Source of the DNA: Cricetomys ansorgei
Lineage: Eukaryota > Chordata > Mammalia > Rodentia > Nesomyidae
Direction of reading: 5' to 3'
DNA length: 64,000 nucleotides
Assembly: GCA_026225945.1 (NCBI GenBank)
Contig: JAMJFZ010000769.1
Span: 146,501-210,500, forward strand
Shown piece after piece: positions 11,351 to 26,712 of this stretch. Under the pieces are notes generated by a model. It did no database searches, was not told the DNA's origin, and was given only the letters and a program-made list of their open reading frames with translations. The translations under genes and the position numbers were made by a program. Numbering within the stretch: position 1 is the stretch's first letter; each line of letters begins with the position of its first letter.

Positions 11351-11844
11351 CACAAAACAGGCATGAAAGGGGGGAGGCAATGCCTAGCCCAGTTGCTCAG
11401 GTTTTGGTTAGAGAACTTCTACTTTTCTGAAGGTGCTGGCAAAGTTTAAATGATTCAAAAACTAGTGTTTTAGCTATAGGAAAGTTTACTGAATCACTTT
11501 CTTGATCTCTTTGTGTCTCATTTCATTTTTTTACTGCTATTTCTACCATGTTTATTCTCCTTTGCTTTCAGCTAACAGTGAGCTTGCATGTGAGCACACT
11601 AAAGAAAACAGAGATGGTTTTCAGGATGAGAGAGGCTCTACTTATGACAGCAAAGTAGCTAATATCATAACTCTTAGAATCAAGCTCTCTAATTCCAGGT
11701 CTTGAACTACCGTGTTCTAGTTATGGTACTTGGGCAAAGAGCTCACTCAAGGTAGGATCTGCAGTCAGGTTTTCAACTTGATTTTCTTCTCATGGCAGAA
11801 CTCCAGGTTGTTTTCTGGTCTGTGGTTCAAATCAAAACAAAACA

Positions 11845-11922
11845 ACAATAATAATGGTGATAATAATAAGAAAGATGATGATAATAATAATAATAATAAT
11901 AATAATCATAATAATAATGGAG
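11845..11922. repeat. (AAT/GAT)n A-rich simple repeat
   Basis: Runs of AAT with GAT and AAG interruptions, translated as poly-Asn in a spurious frame. Confidence 0.9.
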
Positions 11923-12004
11923 AATCCTGACATAGCTTAGTGAATGCTACAGGTTCAATCTCCCCATACTACCAAACATTAAGAATAATATGAAACAATA
12001 AGCA

Positions 12005-12035
<31 letters not shown>

Positions 12036-12036
12036 G
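12005..12036. repeat. (TA)n microsatellite
   Basis: About 15 TA units. Confidence 0.9.
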
Positions 12037-13702
12037 ATACACTATATAATTTATATATGAAAATAAGGCAAACCTGTGCTTTAAAAATATCTTTCTTCAC
12101 TAAGTAAAACTTATAATAATATGGCTGAAATCAACAACACAACAGTCAATGTGATGCTCATGCCATTCTTATAATACTTTTCAGTATTTTCTAAAATGGC
12201 ATCAAGATTTGGAACAAGTGTTTAAGTGCCTATAACTCCAGTCTAAAAAAGAACTTAATGCTATATTTTTGAGGATTGCCATCTGTCAAATTTTTTTAAA
12301 AAAATTCTGAATAATGATTTCATGTTTTCCATTCTTTTCCTTTTCCCCTGACAAATCATTCTTAGTAGTTCTCTAATTGGACAGTGAGAAATAGATTTTT
12401 GCATTTATAGTTTAGAGAAACAGCATAACTCCTGAATCTTGAGCAATTCACTTAAATGTAAAACCATCAAACAAACAACAGGAAGCAAAGAAAAGCAAAT
12501 GACAGCAAGCCTCATCACACAGGGGTTGAAGATCTTTAGTCAATTGATTTCTAATATTCACAGCTGTCTATGCTGCAAGGTTTGTACCTCCTCCTTAAAG
12601 TAAACAATATTTAAGTGATATTCAGCCTCGACATAAAGATTACTCTCACTAATTTACTGCAAAAGTTACTCCTTTCCCATCAAAGGCCACTAATCCCTCC
12701 ACTCCAGAGAAAGACGTAGACCTGGCATCTACTTTTAGGCCTAGGGACATCCTCACTCCAAAATAAGTCTGAGTATGCCCTCCGTAGACCACAATAGCAG
12801 CTGCCTTTTCAGCTCACTAGCTCAAAATTGTTAAAGCACAGCAAAGCCAGACTGAGTGAAGGGAAATGCCAGAAGTGACATATTTGCTTTAAAATAGCAA
12901 CACTAGTCTCACCTACAGGCACATATCTTTAGTGATAATGTTTACATTCTTATCTGGTTTGTCAAAGGTAATGAAGAAACCTCACATTCCCATTTTACTT
13001 TCTTCATTTCTGCCTCTTTGCTGTGCTGTAACACACCAGTAAATGGAAATTGATGTTGCCAGTCCTTTCGGCTCTAAGTAAAAAATGTCAAAGGGAGAAA
13101 AGATGATATTTAAGATTAAAAAACAAAAGAAATGCATTTAAATTATAGACCTAAATGGATAGATCTAGCAGAAGAGTGAGAAACAAATGGTTGAAAGATA
13201 AAAAGAAAAAGGCCAAGAAAGGAAAGAAGAGGGACAATGGAAACACAGACCAACTGCTTGGATTTAAGAAATGAAGTAGAGATTGTGGAAAATGCTTGTG
13301 CTAATGAAGGCTTTCTTCTGTTTGGAATATTTCCAAGCTCAAAACAGTTGTGTGTAGTTAAACTTTACCTTCCTATTGCAGCCTCTGATATGAGTCATAC
13401 TGGGGCATCCAGGCCTACAAAATTTTTCTAATCCAGTACTATACTGGAAAAGAGATTCTTCGAGATTTTTCCTAATACTTCAAGACAAAACCATCGGTGG
13501 TAGTGTCCTGTGAATCTGTATCAGTGTATCTCTCAAACTTCGATGTGTCTACTTTTCAATTTGGTGGATCCAGGCTGGGGCCCTGGGGAGTCTTTTCATT
13601 TCTAAGAAGTCTGCAGGTGATGATGGAGCTGTTAATCCTAGAAGCACCTTTTGAGAATCAGTGCTGTATCACTAACATAGATGTTTCTTAAGAATCCAGT
13701 TA

Positions 13703-13858
13703 AACTGGCATTGTGGTGCACACTTTTAATCCTATCACTGGACAGGAAGAGGCAGGCAGATCTCTGTGAGCTTGAGGCCACCCCTGGTCTACACAATGAA
13801 TTCTAGGACAGACAGAACTATGTGAGAGACCGTGTCTCAAAAAGAAAGAAAAAGAAAG
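13703..13858 (+). mobile_element. B1 SINE
   Basis: 'ggcattgtggtgcacacttt', 'gaagaggcaggcagatctct' and 'accgtgtctcaaaaagaaag' are successive parts of B1. It is the last SINE before the Dp71 promoter. Confidence 0.9.
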
Positions 13859-14030
13859 AGTCCATTGTAACTCGGGATAAGTTTGAATTTTATATTTTCC
13901 TTCTCTACTTCAATTTTCAGTTGAGGAAGAAGGGGTGGAGGAGGGAGGTGAATACTTTCTCATGTGATTATTTTTTTCTTTCATTTTCTAAAAAGAAAAC
14001 TCCAAGCCCACACACTAATTATCTGTGATG

Positions 14031-14051
14031 AGGTCATTTGCACCTAGGTCA
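14031..14051 (+). promoter_or_regulatory. AGGTCA direct repeat (candidate nuclear-receptor half-sites)
   Basis: AGGTCA at 14031-14036 and again at 14046-14051, separated by 9 bp, about 300 bp upstream of the Dp71 GC boxes. Motif only; spacing of nine is not one of the classical DR1-DR5 arrangements. Confidence 0.25.
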
Positions 14052-14159
14052 TTTATTTAGGCAACAAGTAGTCTTGCCAAAGGATTTTAAGGGGAGCCTG
14101 GCGTGTGGCTTCCAGGTTTCTGTGTCTACCTTCAACTCCTTTAGGCCTTTCTTTATATC

Positions 14160-14281
14160 TTTTTATTTTATTTTATTTTATTTTATTTTATTTATTTTAT
14201 TTTATTTTATTTTATTTTATTTTATTTTATTTTATTTTATTTTATTTTATTTTATTTTATTTTACTTTACTTTACTTTTTC
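14160..14281. repeat. (TTTTA)n pentanucleotide repeat next to the Dp71 promoter
   Basis: About 24 TTTTA units with one TTTA slip near 14190, shifting to TTTAC at the 3' end, about 60 bp upstream of the GC-rich promoter. Poly-Phe/Tyr/Leu frames here are spurious. Confidence 0.95.
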
Positions 14282-14340
14282 TTTTCCGTTCTGTTTTGAA
14301 AGTGCTTACTGCCTGTCCCTGGGTGTCCAGGTTCCCAGGT

Positions 14341-14573
14341 CCTTAAGTGGGGGCGGAGCCTTCCCGGCCCCGCCCCGTCTGCCTGCAGCGCCCCCTCCCT
14401 GTCCGGCCCGCCCGCCAGCCCGCCAGCCAGCGCCGGCTCCTCCGCAGTGCTTTCAGCTGCGAGCCTGGGCGGCGGCACTCGACTTTCGGGGAGCCCCGCG
14501 GCTCTAAGGCTCTAACAAGGTTACTCCTCCGCGCTAGCGCCCGCCCCCGACCGCCGGCGAAACCCTTACAACC
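14341..14573 (+). promoter_or_regulatory. Dmd: Dp71 promoter and 5' UTR (TATA-less, GC-rich)
   Basis: A sharp switch from A/T-rich intron to very GC-rich sequence occurs immediately upstream of the Dp71 ATG. Visible elements are a GC box ggggcgg at about 14349-14355, an inverted GC box ccccgcccc at 14368-14376, further CCC/GCC-rich runs at 14386-14440, and an E-box CAGCTG at 14454-14459. No TATA box or upstream ATG is seen. The published Dp71 promoter is described as TATA-less, GC-rich and Sp1-dependent, with activity falling during myogenesis, which fits this block. The transcription start cannot be read from sequence, so the boundary between promoter and 5' UTR is not drawn. Confidence 0.88.
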
Positions 14574-14800
14574 ATGAGGGAACAGCTCAAAGGGTAAGTG
14601 GATTACGGCCCGAACCGGACCCCTTCCTATTCCCTCAATTCGTTCACTTGTGGCACTAGCGGCAGCCAGGAGAAGGCAAAACTTGGACCAGAGGCGGTGG
14701 TGGCTGGTGGCGGCTGGACCCAGGCGTCGGGGCAGCTCTCCCGCCAGTCCTAGGAGCCTCTGCAGGTGCGTCCCTGGGGCTTCCACCCCGGCGCCAGCGC
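14345..14800. other. CpG island over the Dp71 promoter and first donor
   Basis: CpG dinucleotides are dense from about 14345 to 14570 and remain frequent through about 14790 (for example ggcactagcggcagc, gaggcggtggtgg and accccggcgccagcgc), with a weaker shoulder to about 15015. Elsewhere in the window CpG is strongly depleted. This is the only island-like block in 64 kb and fits a broadly expressed housekeeping-type promoter. Confidence 0.85.
14574..14593 (+). CDS. Dmd: Dmd isoform Dp71 unique first coding exon (MREQLKG...)
   Basis: This exon encodes the isoform-specific N-terminus of Dp71, the short ubiquitous dystrophin that links the cytoskeleton and nuclear or membrane scaffolds to the dystroglycan-syntrophin-dystrobrevin complex in non-muscle tissue. 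Codons ATG AGG GAA CAG CTC AAA GG give MREQLK plus two bases of a Gly codon that is completed by the first C of exon 63. The known Dp71 junction is MREQLKG-HETQTT. The donor is a perfect GTAAGT at 14594. The start is supported by an A at -3 (ACCATG), by an in-frame TAG at 14535-14537, and by the absence of any other ATG from 14340 to 14573. Dp71 lacks the actin-binding domain, the spectrin rod and the first half of the WW domain. Dp40 is known to use the same start. Confidence 0.96.
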
Positions 14801-15143
14801 TCCCCAGCTAGCTCCTTCCTGGCTGCTGGGACAGGCTCGGATTGCTAAAGCGGATTTCTAGTGTTGCTCAGAGGAACTGCTGGTTCCTCCTGCAGGAATC
14901 GGGCCCCGGGAGCTTTTTGCTCCTTCCCGGGAATGCCGGTATGGACGTGAACCAGGCGGGCTGTTCCCCGAAATCGTCTTTGGACCTGGCAGGAGGAAGG
15001 GGCGCACGCGGTTCTACCTTGCATTGCACTGCTAAGTGCCAAAAGGTCAACTTTCTGCCTGATTTCTTCTGAGGATTCCAACTGACATTTCCCTCGCTGT
15101 GTTTTCTCCTGTGCTTATTCCATGCTTCAGGACTTGGAGAAAT

Positions 15144-15192
15144 AAAAAAAAAAAAAAAAAAAAAAAACAACAACCACAACAAAAAAAAAAAA
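15144..15192. repeat. Poly-A tracts
   Basis: A run of about 24 A is followed by CAACAACC and a second run of about 13 A. No SINE body was recognised in front of them. Confidence 0.9.
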
Positions 15193-15199
15193 CAATTAA

Positions 15200-20217
<5,018 letters not shown>

Positions 20218-20337
20218 TAAATGTCAGGTGACTTTAAGTATAATTAGTAGTGTGTAAGGCATTTGTTGTGTAAATGTATCAGGAGATTGCTTCAAGGTTA
20301 AGCAGCTGCACTCTTCTATTCACAGTTGACAAGCAGA

Positions 20338-20503
20338 CAATCTTTTTGTTTTATTTTCAAGACAGGGTTTCTCTGTTGTAACATAACTCTGGCTGTCCTG
20401 GAACTCACTCTATAGACCAGACTGGCCTGGAACTCGCAGAGATCCACCTGCCTCTGCCTCCCAAGTGCTGGAATTAAAGGCATGTGCCTCTATTGCTTGT
20501 GGA
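20338..20503 (-). mobile_element. B1 SINE, antisense
   Basis: 'caagacagggtttctctgtt' to 'gctggaattaaaggcatgtg', starting 150 bp downstream of exon 63. Confidence 0.92.
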
Positions 20504-20894
20504 CATGCAGACATTCTTATCTCAAAAAAAATCGTTAAAATTTCACTGATTCTTGAAAATTCTCCAAAGGTCAATATAGTTTTATTTGCTGCCTAGGAAA
20601 ATTGAAGAGCACTTGCAATTTATGGCAATTGTTTACCTTAAAGAAAATTGTTTCAAGTTACTCCTGTTGATTTCTTCCTTGTGAAACCCAGGTGTAAAGT
20701 GATTTTTCTGCCCCTTTTATGGTCAGTGTTAACAATTTCTATGGCTTATCAGGTCATCAGTGTGATCATTTAAATGATTTCTTTGCATTTGCTCATTGGG
20801 TATTTATGTGAAATTCTGACGGATCTTTAAACCGTTCATAATTTGGAATTTTTTATATTTTTGATTGCTAATTATTTTGTGGTATGGAATTTTG

Positions 20895-21078
20895 CCTGAA
20901 TGTATTCTGTGTACCACGTGTATGCATGTTACCTGAACAGACCAGAAAAGGGCATCTGATCCTCTGGAACTGGAGTTACAGACATTTATGAGCCACCATA
21001 TGGGTGCTGGGAGTCAAAACAGGGTCCTCCAAAGGAGCAGCTAGGGCTCTTAAATGCTGAGCCATCTCTTCAGCACAA
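20895..21078 (-). mobile_element. B2-family SINE, antisense, tail-truncated
   Basis: The body 'ggaactggagttacagacat' ends in the inverted head 'ctgagccatctcttcagcac'. Confidence 0.83.
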
Positions 21079-21316
21079 ATTCGGAATGCTTTGACCAGAC
21101 ACACAGCATTAAAATATAGAAACTATACCAATATCTAGTACTTGATTGTTTATTCTTTATGTTTAGCTTTGTGGGGATTAATCTGAACTAAATTCTCTGA
21201 TTTGGCTAGCTTTTTAGTTATTACTTTGTTTTACCTAAAAATTCATGCATTCTTCATTTTTAGGTCTGCATTTTTTGAAGTTATAAACTGATAATGCATA
21301 ATATTTAAAGTGATCA

Positions 21317-21485
21317 CTGGGTATTATGGTTGGTGCATACCTTTAATTCCAGCTCTTAGGAGGCAGAAGCAGGCAGGTATCTGTTAATTGGAGGTCAACC
21401 TGTTCTACACTGCATGTTCTAGGCCAACCAAGGCTATACAGTGAGACGTCTTGTCTCAGTAAACAAACAAGCAAACAAAAAAAAA
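21317..21485 (+). mobile_element. B1 SINE
   Basis: 'gtgcatacctttaattccag', 'ggaggcagaagcaggcaggt' and 'gagacgtcttgtctcagtaa' mark a diverged B1 with an AAAC-rich tail. Confidence 0.85.
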
Positions 21486-21736
21486 CCCTACAAAGTACAA
21501 AAATGAAGTTAATATGGTAAAGTTCATGGGAATCAGAGTGCTTTCATACACCTTTTTTACACATGAATTATGTATATGAATGCAGAGTTGTGTGGGAGGG
21601 AGGGAGAGTCATACCTATGAATTGTTTGCCATAGTTCTCTTTGGATGATGAATTGCAGATCTAGAGGCATTAGGGAAAACACTAGGAATCATTAGTCACA
21701 AAATAAAACAGAAAAACCTTTAAAAAAAGCATTTTG

Positions 21737-21872
21737 CTGGGCTTAGTGGAATACATCTTTAAGCCTAGCACTCTGAGGCAGGCAGATCTCTTGTGTATTA
21801 AAAACCAACCTTGTCTACATAGTCAGTTGCAGGTCAATCAGAACTACTGAGTGAGACCCTGTCTCAAAAACG
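21737..21872 (+). mobile_element. B1 SINE
   Basis: 'tgctgggcttagtggaatac' to 'gtgagaccctgtctcaaaaa', moderately diverged. Confidence 0.85.
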
Positions 21873-22387
21873 TTAACTTTTTAAAAAAATTATAAGTGAT
21901 AAAATTTCTTCCAGAAAATCTGGAAATTGCAGGAAAAAGGATGAGAAGAAAAAATGGCAGCCGTAATTCTACTAGCCAGAGATATCTAAAACATTCCAAG
22001 TAATATTCTGTCATTTCATTGTAGCTATGTGTATAAATATTTTTAAAAACAAAATTAAAATAAATTAAGATCAGTTAATCTTTAAGTGCTGTATTTTCAG
22101 GCCCATAGATGATTTTAGCTTATAATGTGGGATTGTTTGTTCCACGTGTAGAAAATTTGAATGTCACATATAGTTTATAGAACCCACTTATAAATCTACT
22201 CTAGTAACAATGATCTTTAGTTGTAATTTACTTGAAAAACAATTATAGAATTAACGTTAGCTTTCTAAAGTTTAAAAGTACAGATAAGCTTAAAAACCAC
22301 ATTATTTATTAATTACTCATTAGAGTTAACTAATGTTTAAAAAGCTAGTTAGTCCCTTCAAAATTTCCTTTCAAAAATAAATTTATT

Positions 22388-22482
22388 GGACTGGACCAGT
22401 AGCTTAGTGGTAGACCACTTGCATATTATCTGTGAAGCCTTTGGTTTGATCCCCCATCACCCTACACACTTATACACACACT
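22388..22482 (+). mobile_element. ID/B4-type SINE
   Basis: 'agcttagtggtagaccactt' followed by 'ggtttgatcccccatcacc' is the tRNA-Ala-like ID head with its B box. Confidence 0.65.
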
Positions 22483-22677
22483 TCTCTATTTTTTTTAATG
22501 AGTGGTTTGGTATTAAAAACCCACTTTTATGTAAAAGTAATATTTTGTGGTATATTTCCATTTGATTATATATTTGTATCATTTTTATTCTGTAATGAGA
22601 CATTACAAACATGACTGACAGACTAATTATAGGCTCCCATTATATAGATCTTATGTAGATGTTATCATTGACTATAG

Positions 22678-22905
22678 CAGTGGTTGTCTACCCATGAGTT
22701 GTGATCCCTTTGGGAGTCAAATGACTCTTTCACAGGGGTTGCTTAAGACCATCTGCATAGCAGATATTTACATTATGGTTAGATTAGTAACAGTAGCAAA
22801 ATTAGAGTTATGAAGGGGCAACAAAATACTTTTTTGGTTGAGGGTCACCACAACATGACCATAACAGGGTTGCAGAATTAGGAAGTTTGAGAACTATTCC
22901 TCTGT
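22678..22905 (-). mobile_element. URR1-like non-autonomous hAT DNA transposon
   Basis: Terminal inverted repeats are degenerate but visible: 'gcagtggttgtctac' at the left and 'tttgagaactattcctct' at the right. The interior has 'ttcacaggggttgcttaaga', 'gcagatatttacattatggt' and 'ttgagggtcaccacaacatg', as in the rodent URR1 family. It has no transposase frame and would have been moved in trans. Confidence 0.82.
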
Positions 22906-23084
22906 AGGAACCATATACACGTGTAATCACATTTTAATGTTTTCTCAGTAGTTTGAAAAGTTGATAAACCCATATTTTGTATTCTGACATAGCTTGTGAC
23001 CTTGGGCTAATCATTCCATTTTGGAAGGCAATGGCATTTTATAGTTGCAGGGGATTTTACAGCCATGTATTGTAAACTTTCTCT

Positions 23085-23165
23085 TTTATTAAATCAACTT
23101 TATTGAGGTGTGATTTGCATATAATAAAATGCAGCTATGTAACTCTATATTCAATTCTAAATCCT
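23085..23165 (-). mobile_element. L1M-type LINE fragment, antisense
   Basis: 'caactttattgaggtgtgat' and 'gcatataataaaatgcagct' match the old mammalian L1 3' UTR in reverse. Confidence 0.6.
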
Positions 23166-23548
23166 CTGAAATTCTGTTTCTTTCTAGCCTAATAACAAAC
23201 ATCTTACAAATGAACTAAATGTTACCATTTGTTTTTCAGCTTTCTTTATCTGAATAATTGCTCATCAAATAACATCTTACATTTATTGAAGGCCTATACA
23301 CCTATATCCTACCCATGTGACATATTAGCAATTTACCTGCATGGTGGGATGATATTAAAACTCACATTTTTCAAAGCATTGAATTCAGATTCAGAGAAGC
23401 ATTGGTCAGGAGGGCACAAACATTTGAGGATATATTAGCAATTGACCAAGGTGTTATGTTTAGTTTTTGAGATCTCATTGGTATTATTCTCTCAGTAAAG
23501 TATGTCCATGTTGGTTGGAATGTACCTGATATATATATAGTATGTGTG

Positions 23549-23576
23549 GTGTGTGTGTGTGTGTGTGTGTGTGTGT
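23549..23576. repeat. (GT)n microsatellite
   Basis: Fourteen GT units. Confidence 0.93.
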
Positions 23577-24651
23577 ACAGTTATACCTAAGGACAGATTA
23601 TATGAATGACACAGTTCTGGAACAAATTATGGTGTTTCTGAAAATGATATGATAAATTCCTAGATTGTAGATACTCTTTTTACCAATGGAATGATCAATT
23701 TAGTTTGTTATACCTTCAGCTCTGGTGGTATCCTATATAATTAATGGCAACATTGCTCTTCCCTTTCTCACAGATTATAAAGTTCTGTCTTTGAAATATA
23801 AGCAGAACACACTGGAAATAAATCTTTGGTTTTAATTTTTATTTATTGGGTTATGTTTTTTTTTCTTCTTCAAGACTTATCTCTTCAGTTCTAAGTTGTT
23901 GCTTTGAACTGAATAAGATGGTTCAGAGTCTTCAGTTGTACTCAGTTCATGAAAGAACAAGTGTTTGTGTAGTCTGATGTGTCACATATTTTAGACCACA
24001 TCTAGCTTTCTCTACCAATAGAGCCTGAACTTAATGTTTGTAGTAACGTACTGAAAAGACCAACACTGCCTTTACCCTCTCTGTACCCCAATTCCAAACA
24101 TTATTTACTGTGGAAGCTACAGTGGTTCATATGTACGTAGTATAGCATGTTCCTAAATACATCCACCTCCAAGGAAGTTTCCATTTTCTTGTTTGTTCTG
24201 AATCCCAAGCAACATGTTCAGCATACATATATGCATCATCATTAAAAGAGTTCAGTTATTTCCCCTTGTTTGGATCGAAGCAGCATGATATTGGAAGTCA
24301 AAAGTATTTTGTAAGGACTGAAATCTAGCACATGAGCAATAAATGATGAAAGGTTAGAATGTTACTTGAGATATTAATATTAAACATCTTTAGTCTATGA
24401 ATTCTAGGTGTTTTCTTTTTTATTCTTTCCTCCTGAATTTCTACAATGAGCATATATTATTTAGACGATTAGCAAAAAAGTTTCAGTACTGATGTCTAAT
24501 TCTTATTCTTTAGTGTTCCTGTAACTATAATTCCTTAAGCAATGAAAATCCATAATAGAAAAGCTGATGTAGCTATTCACATACAGAAAAAGAGAGAGAG
24601 AGAGAACGAGCTAGAGCCATCAGTGTTAGCTAACATAAGACTAACATTATT

Positions 24652-24732
24652 TGTGAGGTGTTGTATATTGTACTCAGGACCTTGTACATGCTAGGCAAAT
24701 ACTCTACTATTGAATTATAGCCTGATCCCCTC
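24652..24732 (-). mobile_element. ID/B4-type SINE, antisense
   Basis: 'accttgtacatgctaggcaa' followed by 'atactctactattgaattat' is the inverted ID head. Confidence 0.65.
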
Positions 24733-24769
24733 CAAGGATTAACTTCTTTTAATTCATTTTATTTTTAGT

Positions 24770-24925
24770 TTGCTTTTTGTTTTTTGAGGCAAGGTTTTTC
24801 TGTTGTAACTCTGGTTGTCCTAGAACTCACTCTGTAGACCAGGCTGGCCTCAAACTCACAGAGATCTGCCTGCCTCTGCCTTCCAAGTGCTGGGATTAAA
24901 GGGGTGTGCTACCACTGCCTGGCTG
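24770..24925 (-). mobile_element. B1 SINE, antisense, well preserved
   Basis: 'ctgttgtaactctggttgtc', 'ctctgtagaccaggctggcc' and 'aagtgctgggattaaagggg' span the full inverted B1. Confidence 0.95.
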
Positions 24926-25119
24926 ACTTCCTGTAATTTAAAAGAAGATTAATTTTATTTTACTTCTAACATATATAAAATGGCTTTTTGGCATGAGCTT
25001 TCATCAGATGATAGAAATATATGTAATTTCTCTTGTTTTTAAGTGATGTATATGGACAAAAGGAAAAATATTATTAGGCTCTCATACATTCAATATAGTT
25101 ATATAAATAAATAGTTTAA

Positions 25120-25345
25120 AGGGCTGGAGAGATTGCCCAGCAATTAAGATCACTTAAGACCACAGGTTGGTTGCTCTTGCTGAGGACCCTGGTTCAGTTC
25201 CAGCATATACATGGTTGTTAACAACCTTCTATAACTCCAGTTCCAGGAATCTGACACCTTATTATGGCTTCTAAGGGCATTGCACATGTGATAGACATAC
25301 ACACAGGCAAATCATTCATATATACAAAATAAAAAAATCTTTTAA
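25120..25345 (+). mobile_element. B2-family SINE
   Basis: The head is 'gggctggagagattgcccag', the body 'ataactccagttccaggaat' and the tail 'caaaataaaaaaatc'. A 20-odd base insertion lies between head and 'ttgctcttgctgaggaccct'. Confidence 0.86.
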
Positions 25346-25857
25346 AAAGTAATAATTTAGATGCTCACAGTAACTGTTTGACAGTCATTAGGAATTTGGA
25401 ATTCCAGAAAATTTTTACACAACATTAATAATTACTGGGAAGTGTTGAATTTTTACTGGGAAGAAATAATTAAGAGCAACTTGACATTAAGTTTTTTTTT
25501 TTTTTTTGCATTTCTGTATGATCACCCACAGTAATAATAGAATTATAGTGGAAAATAATAGTTGGGCTATTAGAATATGAAAAAAACAAACTGCCTCATA
25601 TCTGTTTTATTTTTGAGACACCATATTCATCTTTGTTTCTTATAAATAGTTGAATATTTCATGCATGAACTGGATTTCATGTTTCTATTAGCATTTTTGC
25701 AAATGTAATGGGATGATTGTTATAAAGCTCTGTGTGACTTCCAAACGCATTTACAAATCAGTAGGTGTTCATTGGTAAATTACTCTACAATTTATTTTGA
25801 AATACTAATATATCATTGAAAAAAACAAATAAAAAATAAAAATTAAAAAAAAAAAAA

Positions 25858-25970
25858 GCAACTGGGTGTGGTGGTGCACGCCAGGACTCTAGAGGCAGAG
25901 ATAGGTGAATCCCTAAGTTTGAAGCCAGCCAAGGCTACACAGAAAAAAAAAGTGTCTCAAAAAACCAACA
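25858..25970 (+). mobile_element. B1 SINE with internal deletion
   Basis: 'tgggtgtggtggtgcacgcc' is followed too early by 'gactctagaggcagagatag' and 'agccagccaaggctacacag', so the head has lost a few bases. The copy is about 110 bp. Confidence 0.8.
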
Positions 25971-26635
25971 AAGTGTATCTTAGTCTACCTTATTTGTGGT
26001 ACTTTAACTATAAATACAATACAACCTTTATGTGATTTCCCCCATAGTTCCTTTCTAAATTATAGTATGAGATTTTTACATTACTGATATAATCAATTCT
26101 GTGTATATACACAGAGGGCCTGGGTAAAAAATAAGATAATAGGCAGAGATGATCACTAAGTTTCAGAAAGTTAACTGATTATTTCACTTTATTAAGATGT
26201 ATGCAGGCTCTGTGTTCTGATAGGACTTTCCAAATTCTTTTTCCATCATTGACGTCTTTGTAACTAATGGTGTTTTGTTTTTTTTTTTTCTTTTTCCTCT
26301 ATCAGTGTTTTTCTTAAAGTTCTAGAAGGGGCTAGTATGTCTTTTCTGTTGCTCACATTTTGGAACCCATGATCCAGCATAGTAATCACTTGAATGATTT
26401 AAAAAAAAAAGTCAATTTTTTAAAATTAAGCTTATGATTGTTTTAGGATTCTTATCTATATCTTTATGCCCATTGCCTTTAAGAAGCTTCAAGTGGTGAC
26501 AAAAATTGGGGGTGCTTAGATTTTGGGTGTAGTGGGTCTGGAGTTCATGTGGGTCTTTACCAATTCCTAATTAAAAGGATTAGTTAAATTCTAGTTAGGT
26601 GAATAGGCTAAGAATATTGTTACTAGTAAGTGATG

Positions 26636-26712
26636 GCAGGATGAGGGATATAGCTGAATGGTAGAGCACATACTTAGTGTGCACCAAGGTTTCCAGCACT
26701 GGAAAAAAATCC
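26636..26712 (+). mobile_element. ID-type SINE
   Basis: 'tagctgaatggtagagcaca' and 'aaggtttccagcactggaaa' give the ID head and A-rich tail. Confidence 0.65.

Noticed and set aside
14038..14346. 102-codon Phe/Tyr/Leu-rich frame that looks like a membrane protein
   Set aside because: It is the TTTTA repeat read through.
14343..14786. 147-codon antisense open frame across the Dp71 promoter
   Set aside because: It arises from stop-codon depletion in the CpG island, and its composition (Arg, Gly, Ala, Pro) simply mirrors GC-rich DNA. No splice or promoter evidence on the minus strand.
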